In this document: positions 23,551 to 32,487 of the stretch, in pieces
How positions within the stretch are numbered: position 1 is the stretch's first letter
How the letters are laid out: each line of letters begins with the position of its first letter
Assembly (NCBI GenBank): GCA_003240695.1
Contig: QFNC01000014.1
Span: 1-61,308 of the forward strand
Direction of reading: 5' to 3'
Source of the DNA: Pseudoxanthomonas suwonensis
GTDB lineage: Bacteria; Pseudomonadota; Gammaproteobacteria; Xanthomonadales; Xanthomonadaceae
DNA: 61,308 bases
Position numbers and translations under genes: made by a program
The notes under the pieces: model-generated
Seen by the model: only the letters and a program-made list of their open reading frames with translations
Database searches by the model: none
What the model was told of the DNA's origin: nothing

Positions 23551-25779
23551 TCACCACTGCACCGACAGCGTGGTCAGCAGGTGCCGGCCCGGGGCGGTGA
23601 AGCGGTCCAGCGCGGCACTGTCGGCCAACAGCAAGGGCAGATCGCCGGCCTCGCGGTAGCGTTTGTCGGCCAGGTTGCGCACGCCGAGGTCCAGGCGCAG
23701 ACCATCCGCCAACTGCCACCAGCCGTAGGCATCCCACACGGCGTAGCCGCTGTTGCGCACCAGCGTCGGATCGGACACGCGGCGCTTGCGCTGGACCGCA
23801 CGCCCAGTCACCTCCATGCCCCAGCTCTGGCCGTCCCAAGCCACCCCGAATGCAGCCGTCAGCGGATCCACGCCGTCCAGCGGCACCTGCTCGGTGTCCT
23901 TGTCGCCGCGCGACCAGGCTGCAGCGCCATGCAGACGCCAGCCATCCAGTGCCGTCGACAGCCGCCCCAGTTTCAGGTCGGCCTTCATTTCCGCGCCGGA
24001 AATGGTGGCCCGCGACACATTCTGCGACTGGTACAGCATCAAGCCCTCGGCATTGAGTCCGACGAACCGCCACGATTCGATGAAATCGCGATAGCGATTG
24101 TGGTACAGCGCGATGCGTCCCTGCAGCGCATCACCGGCATAACGCAGGCCGATTTCGATGCCGTCGCTGGTTTCCGGCTTCAGGTCTGGATTGGCGATAG
24201 CGGTATAGCCGAACTGCAGATTGGTGAATCCGATGTTGACGTCGTTGTACGGCGGCGCGCGATACCCGCGCGACCAACCGCCGAACAGCTTCACGTCGTC
24301 GGACAGTGCCCAGACGGTACCCAGCTTCGGTGACAGATGCCAGTCCTCCAGACCGACCACGGCAACGCCGGGATTGTCCTCGGTGAAGATCGCGTCCGCC
24401 CGTGGCCGCAGGCGGTAATAATCCACACGCAATGCAGGCACCACTCGCAGTCGGCCATCCAGCCACTGCATTTCATCCTGCAGATACACACCGGCCTGGG
24501 TCGTGGTGCTGATGGGAAAATCGCGCACCGGAAACACGTCGGGCAGCATCACCCGGGTGCTGACCCCGGTCAATGGAAAATGGCGCATCCCGTCACGCTG
24601 CTGCTCGGTGCGGGTCCGCGTCACTTCCACACCCCATGCCAGATCGTGGCGCACGTGCTGCCCGGACAGGGCACGGCGAGCATTCAACTGCATTCCGTCC
24701 AGGGTCTGGTCGAAGGTGAATGCACGCGTGCGGACATCGCGCAGCGTCGGTGCCGGCAATCGGCGCTCCTCGACCGTCGCCTGTTCGGTCGCGCTGTCCT
24801 GATGGAACAGCTGCCAATCGAGCTGATCGGCCAGGATCCAGTCCATCGCATCCACCGCGTGTTTCAAACCGATGCGGCTGCGTCGCTGACGATCCGCGCC
24901 TTCCACGCGCAGATGCACGGCGCCGGTCAACCGTTGCAACCCCTCCTGGCTCATCACGCGGGTATCCACTGCCTGCTCGCTGCCTTCCAGGGTCAGCAGC
25001 CAATGCTGATCACCGGCCTGGTGCTGCAGTTTGGCCAGTAAGCTGCGCCCGTCGATGTCCTGCGGATTGGGCAATGTGCGCGTGGCACCGATCCCGCCCT
25101 GGCTGCCCTGGTTCGCGGTTTCGCGGCCTTGGTGATGCGACACGTTCACCAGTCCCGACCAGCGTTCGCCGCCAAAGGCACCCGTGGCTGCGGCATGCAG
25201 GCCTTGCCAATGCCCCGCGTAGCCGATCCGGAATCCGACATGGCTGTTGCGGTCTGCATCCAGATAATCCCGCGGATCGCGGGTGATGAACTGCACCACG
25301 CCGCCCAGCGCATCCGATCCGTACAGCGCACTGCCCGGGCCGCGCACCACGTCGACCTGTTTCAACACGCCCGGATCCACCATGGCGCGACCCGCGCTGG
25401 AATAGCTGCCAATGGCAAACGCATCCGGCACCGGCACGCCATCCACCTGGATGCGCACCCGGTTGCCACCCAGCCCGCGCACGCGGATGTCGCCGATGCC
25501 GAAGCGGTCGGCATTGGCACCCACGCTCACGCCGGGTTCGTAGCGGAACAGATCCTTCCAGTCCTGCGCCTGGCGCCGCTCCATGGTGTCGCGCGTAATG
25601 ACATCGACGGTCTGCGGCACGTCCTCTGCACGCCGCGGCGTGCGGGTGGCCGTCACCACGACCGCATCCAGTTCGTCCACGGCATCCTCCAGCGATGCCG
25701 CACGGACAGGATTGGATGTGCAAGCAGCTGCCAGGAACAGAGCGGTGCAAATGGATGCAGCAAGAAGGGTCGGTCGCAT
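23551..25779 (-). CDS. TonB-dependent heme/hemoglobin receptor
   Basis: A 742-residue outer-membrane receptor. It begins with a signal peptide containing a lipobox-like LAAACTSN near 16-23, then a TonB box (LDAVVVTATR near 37-46), a plug domain to about 165 and a beta-barrel ending in LTTLSVQW with a terminal aromatic residue. YRAPPYND and NPDLKPE correspond to the FRAP and NPDL signatures of heme receptors. Gene order hemP-receptor-DUF6607 and the Fur box upstream point to iron-repressed heme uptake. Hemoglobin, free heme or another hemoprotein could be the ligand. Confidence 0.88.
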   Translation of the reverse strand: MRPTLLAASICTALFLAAACTSNPVRAASLEDAVDELDAVVVTATRTPRRAEDVPQTVDVITRDTMERRQAQDWKDLFRYEPGVSVGANADRFGIGDIRVRGLGGNRVRIQVDGVPVPDAFAIGSYSSAGRAMVDPGVLKQVDVVRGPGSALYGSDALGGVVQFITRDPRDYLDADRNSHVGFRIGYAGHWQGLHAAATGAFGGERWSGLVNVSHHQGRETANQGSQGGIGATRTLPNPQDIDGRSLLAKLQHQAGDQHWLLTLEGSEQAVDTRVMSQEGLQRLTGAVHLRVEGADRQRRSRIGLKHAVDAMDWILADQLDWQLFHQDSATEQATVEERRLPAPTLRDVRTRAFTFDQTLDGMQLNARRALSGQHVRHDLAWGVEVTRTRTEQQRDGMRHFPLTGVSTRVMLPDVFPVRDFPISTTTQAGVYLQDEMQWLDGRLRVVPALRVDYYRLRPRADAIFTEDNPGVAVVGLEDWHLSPKLGTVWALSDDVKLFGGWSRGYRAPPYNDVNIGFTNLQFGYTAIANPDLKPETSDGIEIGLRYAGDALQGRIALYHNRYRDFIESWRFVGLNAEGLMLYQSQNVSRATISGAEMKADLKLGRLSTALDGWRLHGAAAWSRGDKDTEQVPLDGVDPLTAAFGVAWDGQSWGMEVTGRAVQRKRRVSDPTLVRNSGYAVWDAYGWWQLADGLRLDLGVRNLADKRYREAGDLPLLLADSAALDRFTAPGRHLLTTLSVQW

Positions 25780-25867
25780 GGTCAGTCGGCTCTGGGTCGG
25801 GCACGAGCTGGCTCACGGACGGCATCCGTTGGCTGGCTGCAGGAACGGCAATGCTGCCGTCGGGTGG

Positions 25868-26068
25868 TTACTTGGTGAGGATCAGCTTGTCGTTGCGGGT
25901 ATGGATCAAGCGGTAGCAGGCATCGCCGTGGCGGATCACGATTTCGCGTGCACCTTCGAGCAGACGCGCGCTGTCGATGCTGCGCGCCCGTGCTTGCGGG
26001 CGCTCTGAACCGACGTGGTGACCGGTGGCGGAGAGCAAGGGAGGCATGTCGAATCGAAGCATGGTCAT
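25868..26068 (-). CDS. hemP: Hemin uptake protein HemP
   Basis: A 66-residue protein ending in the HemP signature (ARLLEGAREIVIRHGDACYR, then LIHTRNDKLILTK). The start is uncertain. The frame is open to ATG 26125, but that start would place the Fur box inside the coding region, so ATG 26068 (MTMLRFDM) is preferred. HemP is needed for or stimulates transcription and use of the downstream heme receptor in several proteobacteria. The receptor gene begins 88 bases further on. Confidence 0.8.
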   Translation of the reverse strand: MTMLRFDMPPLLSATGHHVGSERPQARARSIDSARLLEGAREIVIRHGDACYRLIHTRNDKLILTK

Positions 26069-26101
26069 GGCGGCAAGGCAAGATGCAAGTAAGCCCATAC
26101 A

Positions 26102-26120
26102 AATGATAACGATTATCGTT
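26102..26120 (-). promoter_or_regulatory. Fur box upstream of hemP
   Basis: AATGATAACGATTATCGTT contains the inverted repeat GATAA-CGA-TTATC and matches the 19-bp Fur consensus at most positions. It lies about 34 bases before the preferred hemP start, where Fe2+-Fur would block transcription of the heme operon. Confidence 0.88.
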
Positions 26121-26275
26121 TGCATGTCAAGTGTCCGTGTGGCATGGCGTCGGGGCCTGAGATCGGGGATGCCGCCGCAAGCGCCGATCCGATCCACCCG
26201 ATGACCACGCACACCCGATCCGCACGCAAGCCCACAACCCTGTGGCAGCACCTGTGACAACGTCCGGACGAGGTC

Positions 26276-27368
26276 ATGCTGCAATACGGGGCCGGCGGCG
26301 AACTGTTGGTGGCGAAAATGCGTGCCGGCCTGTCGTTGCTGGTACTGCTGCTGCCGCTGATTTCGGCACTTGGCGGCGGCGCGCGGTGGAAGTGCTGATC
26401 GGGCTGGGAGCAGCGATCGCGGTGAACGTGGCAGCGCAGGTGTTCCTGGCATTGGCACGGCGTCCGGCACGCTGGTTGTCGTTCGTCTCCGCAACGTACG
26501 ATGTCACGATGACCACGCTGGTGCTGCTGACCCTGGTCTGGCACGAGCCGGCGGCCGCACTCAACGGGATGGTGGTGTGGTGCTTCTACGTCATTGCCAT
26601 CGGCATGACCGCGCCGCGCAACGACCTGCGCCTCACGCTGCTGGTCGGCGTGCTGTGCGTACTGCCGTTCGGCACGCTGGCGACAGCGGTATTCGCGCTG
26701 CACCCGCATGCCGGACAGTTGTCGCCCGATTACGGCACGGCCTCGCCTTCATCGGTGATCGAACGGCTGGTGCTGCTGCTGATGGTCACCTTGCTGATGG
26801 CCGCAGTGCCGTATCGCATGCAGCGCCTGGTGCGGCTGACCGGCGAGGACGCACTCATCGGGCTGCCCAATCGCCTGTGGCTGCAGCTGCGACTGCCGCA
26901 GCTGCTGTTGGCCCTGCGCCCGAGCGGAACCTCGGTGTCATTGGTACTGCTGCAGATCGACCGATTCGAGCAGCTGGTCGAAGACCGCGGACAGCGAGGC
27001 GCCGACGCGCTGCTGCTGCGACGGGCCACCCTGTTGCGGCAGCTGCTGCGCGACGGCGGGCACCTGGTGCGGCTGCCGCGCGACGCGTTCGTGCTGCTGC
27101 TGCGGGTGCCCCTGGGCACCGCCTGGGAGCGCATCGAGCGCTGGCGTGCCGGCATGCCTGCGAGCGGAATGGCGATGGGCGCCGGTCCGGCGGAAGCCCG
27201 GATTACGGTCAGTGCCGGTCTGGCCGGCTGGCCGCAGGACGGCACCGATGCGACCAGCCTGCTGCGCAAGGCCGATGCCTGTCTGCAGACCGCCCGGGAA
27301 CGCGGTGGCGACTGCGTGGCGGCGCGCATCGATTGTCCGGCAGGCAGTTGCCCGGAATCGGCGCCTGA
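26276..27368 (+). pseudogene. Membrane GGDEF protein, frame-shifted and with a degenerate active site
   Basis: ATG 26276 opens a start typical of membrane GGDEF proteins (MLQYGAGGELLVAKMRAGL) and one membrane helix, then stops near 26397. The next helices continue in the frame one base earlier from about 26388 (AVEVLIGLGAAIAVNVAAQV), so one base seems lost in a GGC/GCG-rich run near 26385. About five further helices precede a GGDEF fold from about 26850. Its catalytic loop reads LPRDAF where (G)GGDEF is needed, so it could not make c-di-GMP even if repaired. The open frame lacks its own stop and runs into the permease gene; a TGA at 27366 is in another frame. Either a pseudogene or a badly eroded receptor-type GGDEF protein. 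Confidence 0.65.
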
Positions 27369-27406
27369 CCTACTCTGCAGCGTCCCCGACGCAAGAGCCG
27401 CGTGCC

Positions 27407-28693
27407 ATGAGCCTGAAACTGCGCCTGATCCTGATGAACTTCCTGCAGTTCTTCGTGTGGGGCGCCTGGCTCATCACCATCGGCGCGTACTGGTTCCAGA
27501 ACAAGCAGTGGTCGGGCACCAGCTTCGGCGCGATCTTTTCCACCATGGGCATCGCCTCGCTGTTCATGCCGGCGCTGATGGGCATGCTGGCCGACCGCAG
27601 GATCAACGCGGAAAAGCTGTATGGCATGCTGCACATCGGCGGCGCGGTGATGCTGGCGCTGATCCCGCGCGTGAACGATCCGCACACCTTCTTCTGGGTG
27701 ATGCTGCTGACGATGGTGTTCTACATGCCCACCATCGCCTTGGCCATCACCGTCAGCTACAACGCACTCAAGCGCGACGGGCTGGACGTGGTGGGCCACT
27801 ACCCACCGATCCGGGTCTGGGGCACCGTGGGCTTCGTCGCCGCACTGTGGACCACCAGCCTGCTGCATCTGGAAACCTCCGCAGGCCAGTTCTACATCGC
27901 TGCCGCCGCCTCGCTGCTGCTGGGCCTGTACGCCTTCACCCTGCCGCCCTGTCCGCCGCAGGGCCGCCAGACCGAAGGCCGCTCGCTGGTCGACATGATC
28001 GGCCTGAATGCGTTCGGCCTGCTTCGCAACCGCAACATGGCGGTGTTCTTCTTCTTCGCCATGCTGCTGGGGGCCGCGCTGCAGCTGACCAATGCCTACG
28101 GCGACACCTTCCTGCACGACTTCGCCAACATCCCCGCCTATGCCGACACGGCCGCGGTGAAGTACCCGGCGATCATCATGTCGATTTCGCAGATTTCCGA
28201 AACGCTGTTCATCCTCACCATCCCGTTCTTCCTGCGCCGCTTCGGCATCAAGACGGTGATGACGCTCAGTATGCTGGCCTGGTTCCTGCGCTTCGGCCTG
28301 TTCGCCTACGGCAATCCGGGCGACGGCCTGTGGATGATCATCCTGTCGTGCATCGTGTACGGCATGGCCTTCGATTTCTTCAACATCTCCGGTTCGCTGT
28401 ACGTGGAACAGGAAAGCGATCCGTCGATGCGGGCCAGCGCGCAGGGCCTGTTCATGCTGATGACCAACGGCATCGGCGCGATTCTGGGCAGTTTCATCAG
28501 CGGCTGGATGATCGACCGCTTCTTCACCGCGGCCGATGGCAGCAAGGACTGGCCCGGCATCTGGACCAGCTTCGCGCTGTACGCGCTGGCGATGGCCGTG
28601 GCGTTCGTGGTGCTGTTCCGCCACAGGCACGATCCGCGCCGGATGCATGCCGTGATTCCCGAACACGGCCCTGCCGACGTCAGCAATCCCTGA
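27407..28693 (+). CDS. Nucleoside:H+ symporter, NupG/XapB family MFS
   Basis: A 428-residue inner-membrane protein with about 12 hydrophobic helices. The start MSLKLRLILMNFLQFFVWGA and the loop GHYPPIRVWGTVGFVAALWT are characteristic of the NHS family (NupG, XapB). It should import nucleosides with protons. A ribokinase gene follows 25 bases downstream, which fits salvage of the ribose part of nucleosides. Transcription probably starts inside the broken GGDEF gene. Confidence 0.9.
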   Translation: MSLKLRLILMNFLQFFVWGAWLITIGAYWFQNKQWSGTSFGAIFSTMGIASLFMPALMGMLADRRINAEKLYGMLHIGGAVMLALIPRVNDPHTFFWVMLLTMVFYMPTIALAITVSYNALKRDGLDVVGHYPPIRVWGTVGFVAALWTTSLLHLETSAGQFYIAAAASLLLGLYAFTLPPCPPQGRQTEGRSLVDMIGLNAFGLLRNRNMAVFFFFAMLLGAALQLTNAYGDTFLHDFANIPAYADTAAVKYPAIIMSISQISETLFILTIPFFLRRFGIKTVMTLSMLAWFLRFGLFAYGNPGDGLWMIILSCIVYGMAFDFFNISGSLYVEQESDPSMRASAQGLFMLMTNGIGAILGSFISGWMIDRFFTAADGSKDWPGIWTSFALYALAMAVAFVVLFRHRHDPRRMHAVIPEHGPADVSNP

Positions 28694-28718
28694 TACCGCG
28701 CAGAGCGGGAGACGGCGC

Positions 28719-29678
28719 ATGGGCCAGGTGATCGTGGTGGGATCGTTCAACGTCGACCACGTGTGGCAGTGCGATGCGCTGCCGCAGGCCGGTGAAACCC
28801 TGATCGGCCAGTACGTCAGCGGCCCGGGCGGCAAAGGCTTCAACCAGGCCATGGCAGCGTGCCGCAGTGGCGCGGCCACGACCTTCGTGTGTGCGCTGGG
28901 CAGCGACGCCGGCGGGCAGCTGGCCCGCATGCTGGCTGCGGCCGACGACATCGACCTGCGCGACCACGCCAGCGACGCGCCCACCGGCACCGCCGGCATT
29001 TTCGTGGACACGGCCGGACGCAACAGCATCGTGATCGGCGATGGCGCCAATGCCGCGTTGAGTGCAGCCGCCGTGCGTCACCTGTGCACGCCGCAAGCGG
29101 ACGACGTGCTGTTGGCGCAACTGGAAACGCCGGTTTCCAGCGTGATCGCCGCCCTGCAGCTGGCACGCACGGCAGGTTGCACGACCGTGCTGAACCCCGC
29201 GCCCGCCAACGCCGCCACGACGCCCGAGTTACTGCAATTGGCCGACATCCTGACCCCTAACGAAACCGAACTGGCCGCGTTGCTGCGTCGGCATGCCGCG
29301 ATCGAGCTCGCTGCTGAGGCCGTGGCAGCCACCACCGATGCGCAGCTGCACGATTGGTGCCGGCAGTTGCAGCCCAAGGCCACCGTCGTGATCACCCTGG
29401 GCGCGGCTGGCTGCTTCGTGTCGCATCCGGATGCGCAGCACGCCTGGCGCGGGGATGATCGTGCGCATTACCGCATGACTGCACCGCCTGCCAAAGTGGT
29501 CGATACCACCGGCGCGGGTGATGCGTTCAGCGGCGCACTGGCATGCGCGCTGTTGCAGGCAGCACGACGTCCATTCCGATCGCTGGTGGCAGCAGCATCG
29601 GCCTACGCATCGCGCTCCACGGAAACCGCCGGAGCCGCCCTGTCGATGCCACGCGAACGACTGGCATTCGCGTCGTGA
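28719..29678 (+). CDS. rbsK: Ribokinase
   Basis: A 319-residue PfkB-family sugar kinase converting ribose to ribose-5-phosphate. GSFNVDHVWQCDALPQAGET at the start, GGKGFNQAMAACRSGA near 38-53 and the ATP-side DTTGAGDAFSGALA near 267 with the catalytic Asp are present. A GCGGGAG-like ribosome site precedes ATG 28719. Together with the nucleoside permease it suggests ribonucleoside use; no rbs ABC transporter genes are nearby. Confidence 0.9.
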   Translation: MGQVIVVGSFNVDHVWQCDALPQAGETLIGQYVSGPGGKGFNQAMAACRSGAATTFVCALGSDAGGQLARMLAAADDIDLRDHASDAPTGTAGIFVDTAGRNSIVIGDGANAALSAAAVRHLCTPQADDVLLAQLETPVSSVIAALQLARTAGCTTVLNPAPANAATTPELLQLADILTPNETELAALLRRHAAIELAAEAVAATTDAQLHDWCRQLQPKATVVITLGAAGCFVSHPDAQHAWRGDDRAHYRMTAPPAKVVDTTGAGDAFSGALACALLQAARRPFRSLVAAASAYASRSTETAGAALSMPRERLAFAS

Positions 29679-29730
29679 TCATGCTGGATGGGCACACTGC
29701 AACCATCCCATGTCCTGCCCGGAGTCATCC

Positions 29731-30426
29731 ATGCCGTTGCGTCTGCTTCCATCCTGCGTGGCGATCCTGATTGCCGTTCACGCGTTGCCGTTGCTTGCCA
29801 TGCAGGCGCCGACTGTCCGAACGAACGCCGACACGGCACATGCCCGATCGAGCGTGCATGCGCGCAGCACGTCGCGCGCATGCGATTGGGAAGCCGAAGC
29901 CACGCCCGGGCATCGCGACAGCGTGCGCACCGCGCTGCAACCGATGGTGCTGCTGGTCGATGGCATGTCCGGGGCATCCGGTGTGGACGCGGCCAGCCGT
30001 CAGGCGGCGCTGGACTTGCTGCGTCGCGCCGAACGGCCGCTGCCGCTGGGCAGCATCGCCGGCAACTGGAAGGTGCGCTCGATCCAGGTGCACGGCGCGG
30101 ATGCACGTCCCGGTTTCGATTTCGCCTATGCCTATCCGTATTTCAAGGCCGCCATCCAGCGCAAGGGGGCCTGTGGCTATCGCTTCGCCAAGACGAGCGG
30201 CTCGCAACGACGCACCGGCATGCTGTATCCCATGGCCGAAAGCCGCAACGAACTGGCATTCCTCGGCGCTGCGACCGTGAACAACGACCCGGCACGGGAG
30301 TACGACCCGCGCGGCGATGCCGAGCACGCCAGCGTGGGCCGGCTGCTGCGCACGGGCAGGAACGAGCTGCTGCTGATCCTGGATGCGCAGCCGACGCGCT
30401 TCGAGCTGTACCAGCTGCGTCGCTGA
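29731..30426 (+). CDS. DUF4893 family exported protein
   Basis: A 231-residue protein with a signal peptide (MPLRLLPSCVAILIAVHALP). The C-terminal two thirds match what I know as DUF4893: FAYAYPYFKAAIQRKGACGY, FAKTSGSQRRTGMLYP, ELAFLGA and a final ELYQLRR. The biochemical role is unknown. ATG 29731 is chosen over ATG 29710 because it begins the signal peptide directly. It lies between ribokinase and dusB without a clear functional link. Confidence 0.8.
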   Translation: MPLRLLPSCVAILIAVHALPLLAMQAPTVRTNADTAHARSSVHARSTSRACDWEAEATPGHRDSVRTALQPMVLLVDGMSGASGVDAASRQAALDLLRRAERPLPLGSIAGNWKVRSIQVHGADARPGFDFAYAYPYFKAAIQRKGACGYRFAKTSGSQRRTGMLYPMAESRNELAFLGAATVNNDPAREYDPRGDAEHASVGRLLRTGRNELLLILDAQPTRFELYQLRR

Positions 30427-30442
30427 GGGCTGGTCGAACGGC

Positions 30443-31432
30443 ATGCAGATCGGCCCCTACCGCATCGATCCGCCGGTGGTGCTTGCCCCCATGGCCGGCG
30501 TGACCGACAAGCCGTTCCGGCTGTTGTGCAAGCGCATGGGTGCCGGCCTGGCCGTGTCGGAAATGACCACGTCCGATCCGCGCCTGTGGAAGACCGCCAA
30601 ATCGCGGCACCGCATGGACCACGATGGAGAGCCTGAGCCGGTCAGCGTGCAGATCGCCGGCACCGAACCGCAGCGGATGGCCGATGCGGCGCGATTCAAC
30701 GTGGACCACGGCGCGCAGATCATCGACATCAACATGGGCTGTCCGGCCAAGAAGGTGTGCAATGCCTGGGCCGGTTCGGCGCTGATGCAGGACGAGCCGC
30801 TTGCCGCGCGGATTCTCGACGCCGTAGTCCGTGCGGTGCCGGTACCGGTGACGCTGAAAATGCGCACCGGCTGGCATGCCGATCAGCGCAATGCACCGCG
30901 GATCGCGCACCTGGCCGAACAGGCCGGCATCGCCGCGTTGGCCGTGCACGGCCGCACCCGCGATCAGCAGTACCGGGGCCAGGCCGAATACGACACCATT
31001 GCCGCGGTCAAGGCTGCGGTGCGCATTCCGGTGATCGCCAACGGCGACATCGATTCGCCGGCAAGGGCGCGACAGGTGATGCAGGCCACCGGCTGCGATG
31101 CCGTGATGATCGGACGTGCCGCGCAGGGCCGGCCGTGGATCTTCCGCGAGATCGCACATTTCCTGGCCACCGGCCGCGACATGCCGACCATCCCCGCCGA
31201 GGAGACCCGACAGGTCCTGCTGTCGCACCTGCGCGCACTGCATGCCTTCTATGGCGAAGAGATGGGTGTACGCATCGCGCGCAAGCATTTCGGCTGGTAT
31301 GCCAAGGCGCGCGGCGACGATCCGGTGGCACGTGCCACCTTCAATGCCGCGGCTTCGGCACGGCAACAGCTGGACCTGTGCGATGCCTATTTCGATGCAG
31401 ATTCGGTGCGTTCACCGGTGCATGCCGACTGA
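30443..31432 (+). CDS. dusB: tRNA-dihydrouridine synthase B
   Basis: A 329-residue FMN enzyme that reduces uridines in the tRNA D-loop. The start IGPYRIDPPVVLAPMAGVTD, INMGCPAKKVCNAWAGSALM near 95-114 with the catalytic Cys, and HGRTRDQQYRGQAEY near 168 are DusB features. The fis gene that follows dusB in enterobacteria is not here. The gene starts 16 bases after the DUF4893 stop, suggesting co-transcription. Confidence 0.93.
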   Translation: MQIGPYRIDPPVVLAPMAGVTDKPFRLLCKRMGAGLAVSEMTTSDPRLWKTAKSRHRMDHDGEPEPVSVQIAGTEPQRMADAARFNVDHGAQIIDINMGCPAKKVCNAWAGSALMQDEPLAARILDAVVRAVPVPVTLKMRTGWHADQRNAPRIAHLAEQAGIAALAVHGRTRDQQYRGQAEYDTIAAVKAAVRIPVIANGDIDSPARARQVMQATGCDAVMIGRAAQGRPWIFREIAHFLATGRDMPTIPAEETRQVLLSHLRALHAFYGEEMGVRIARKHFGWYAKARGDDPVARATFNAAASARQQLDLCDAYFDADSVRSPVHAD

Positions 31433-31619
31433 CGTGAGCTGCGCAAGGCGGTTGGGCCGCCTGAACGGGTCAGCCTGCTGAACGCTTCACGCCACGCTCA
31501 TGATTCGGCGACGCGGTCTGCACATCATGCCGGTCAAGCTGTGGGCTCACATCGTGATCGACCGCATGCGGCACACGGCACGGTGCGACAGATAGATTTC
31601 CCTCAACTGGAGCAAACCA

Positions 31620-32393
31620 ATGACCAACGAAAACCGTGACATGAATCGCGACCCGATCACTGGCGAGCCAGGATCGCATCCCGTGGGTGTGGGCCTGGGC
31701 GGACTGGGTGGCGCAGCTGCCGGAGCGGCCGTCGGCTCGCTGCTCGGCCCGATCGGTACGCTGGTCGGTGGTGCCGTGGGCGTGCTGGCCGGCGCAGCGG
31801 CAGGCAAGGGCATCGCCGAAAGCGTGGACCCCACCGGCGAAGCCGAATACTGGCGCGATGCCTATACCACCCGTCCGTACTACAGCAAGGACTACGACTA
31901 CGATACCGACTATGCTCCGGCCTATGCCTACGGCAACACCGTGCGGAGCCAGTACGCAGGTCGCAAGTGGGACGACAGCCTGGAAGCCGAGATCAAGCAG
32001 GGTTGGGAAGCCACCAAGGCCAAGTCGCGGTTGACCTGGGAACAGGCCAAGGCTGCCGTACGTGATGCGTTCGATCGCAGCGACCGTACCTACCGCGTGT
32101 ACGAGGCGACCGACAAGCACTACGCCAACCAGTACAAGACGGCCGATTACTACAAGGCCGACTACAGCTACGACGACGACTATCGCCCTGCCTACCGCTA
32201 TGGTACCTACGCACGTTCGCGTTATGCCGGCCGTGACTGGGACGATCGCCTGGAAAACGAACTGGAACAGGGCTGGGCGACTGCCAAGGGCACCTCGCGC
32301 ATGGCCTGGCACGACGCGAAGGGTGCCGTGCGCGACGCATGGCATGGCGTGGAGCGCGTGCTGCCCGGCGATTTCGACCGCGACGGTCGCTGA
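31620..32393 (+). CDS. Glycine-zipper protein with two tandem aromatic repeats
   Basis: A 257-residue protein without a signal peptide. Residues about 22-65 are a Gly/Ala-rich hydrophobic zipper (GLGGLGGAAAGAAVGSLLGP and onward) able to insert in or associate with membranes. Two repeats of about 80 residues follow (about 85-155 and 170-245). Each has a Tyr/Asp-rich part (YDYDTDYAPAYAYG; YSYDDDYRPAYRYG), then RSxYAGRxWDDxLExExxQGW and an amphipathic AKxAVRDA helix. I know no named family; the look is that of a stress-induced surface or membrane protein. A GGAG ribosome site and strong terminator frame it as a single-gene unit. Confidence 0.8.
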   Translation: MTNENRDMNRDPITGEPGSHPVGVGLGGLGGAAAGAAVGSLLGPIGTLVGGAVGVLAGAAAGKGIAESVDPTGEAEYWRDAYTTRPYYSKDYDYDTDYAPAYAYGNTVRSQYAGRKWDDSLEAEIKQGWEATKAKSRLTWEQAKAAVRDAFDRSDRTYRVYEATDKHYANQYKTADYYKADYSYDDDYRPAYRYGTYARSRYAGRDWDDRLENELEQGWATAKGTSRMAWHDAKGAVRDAWHGVERVLPGDFDRDGR

Positions 32394-32445
32394 TTGTCGA
32401 TCAGCAGCATCGCCTGTGCCGATCCATCGGCACAGTGCCATCAAG

Positions 32446-32473
32446 GGCCCCGCGTCACGCGGGGCCTTTTTTT
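32446..32473. terminator. Strong rho-independent terminator
   Basis: A perfect 9-bp GC stem (GGCCCCGCG / CGCGGGGCC), TCA loop and seven T. It closes the repeat-protein gene on the plus strand and lies just past the end of the converging hydrolase gene. Confidence 0.92.
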
Positions 32474-32487
32474 GCACGATTGCCGAA

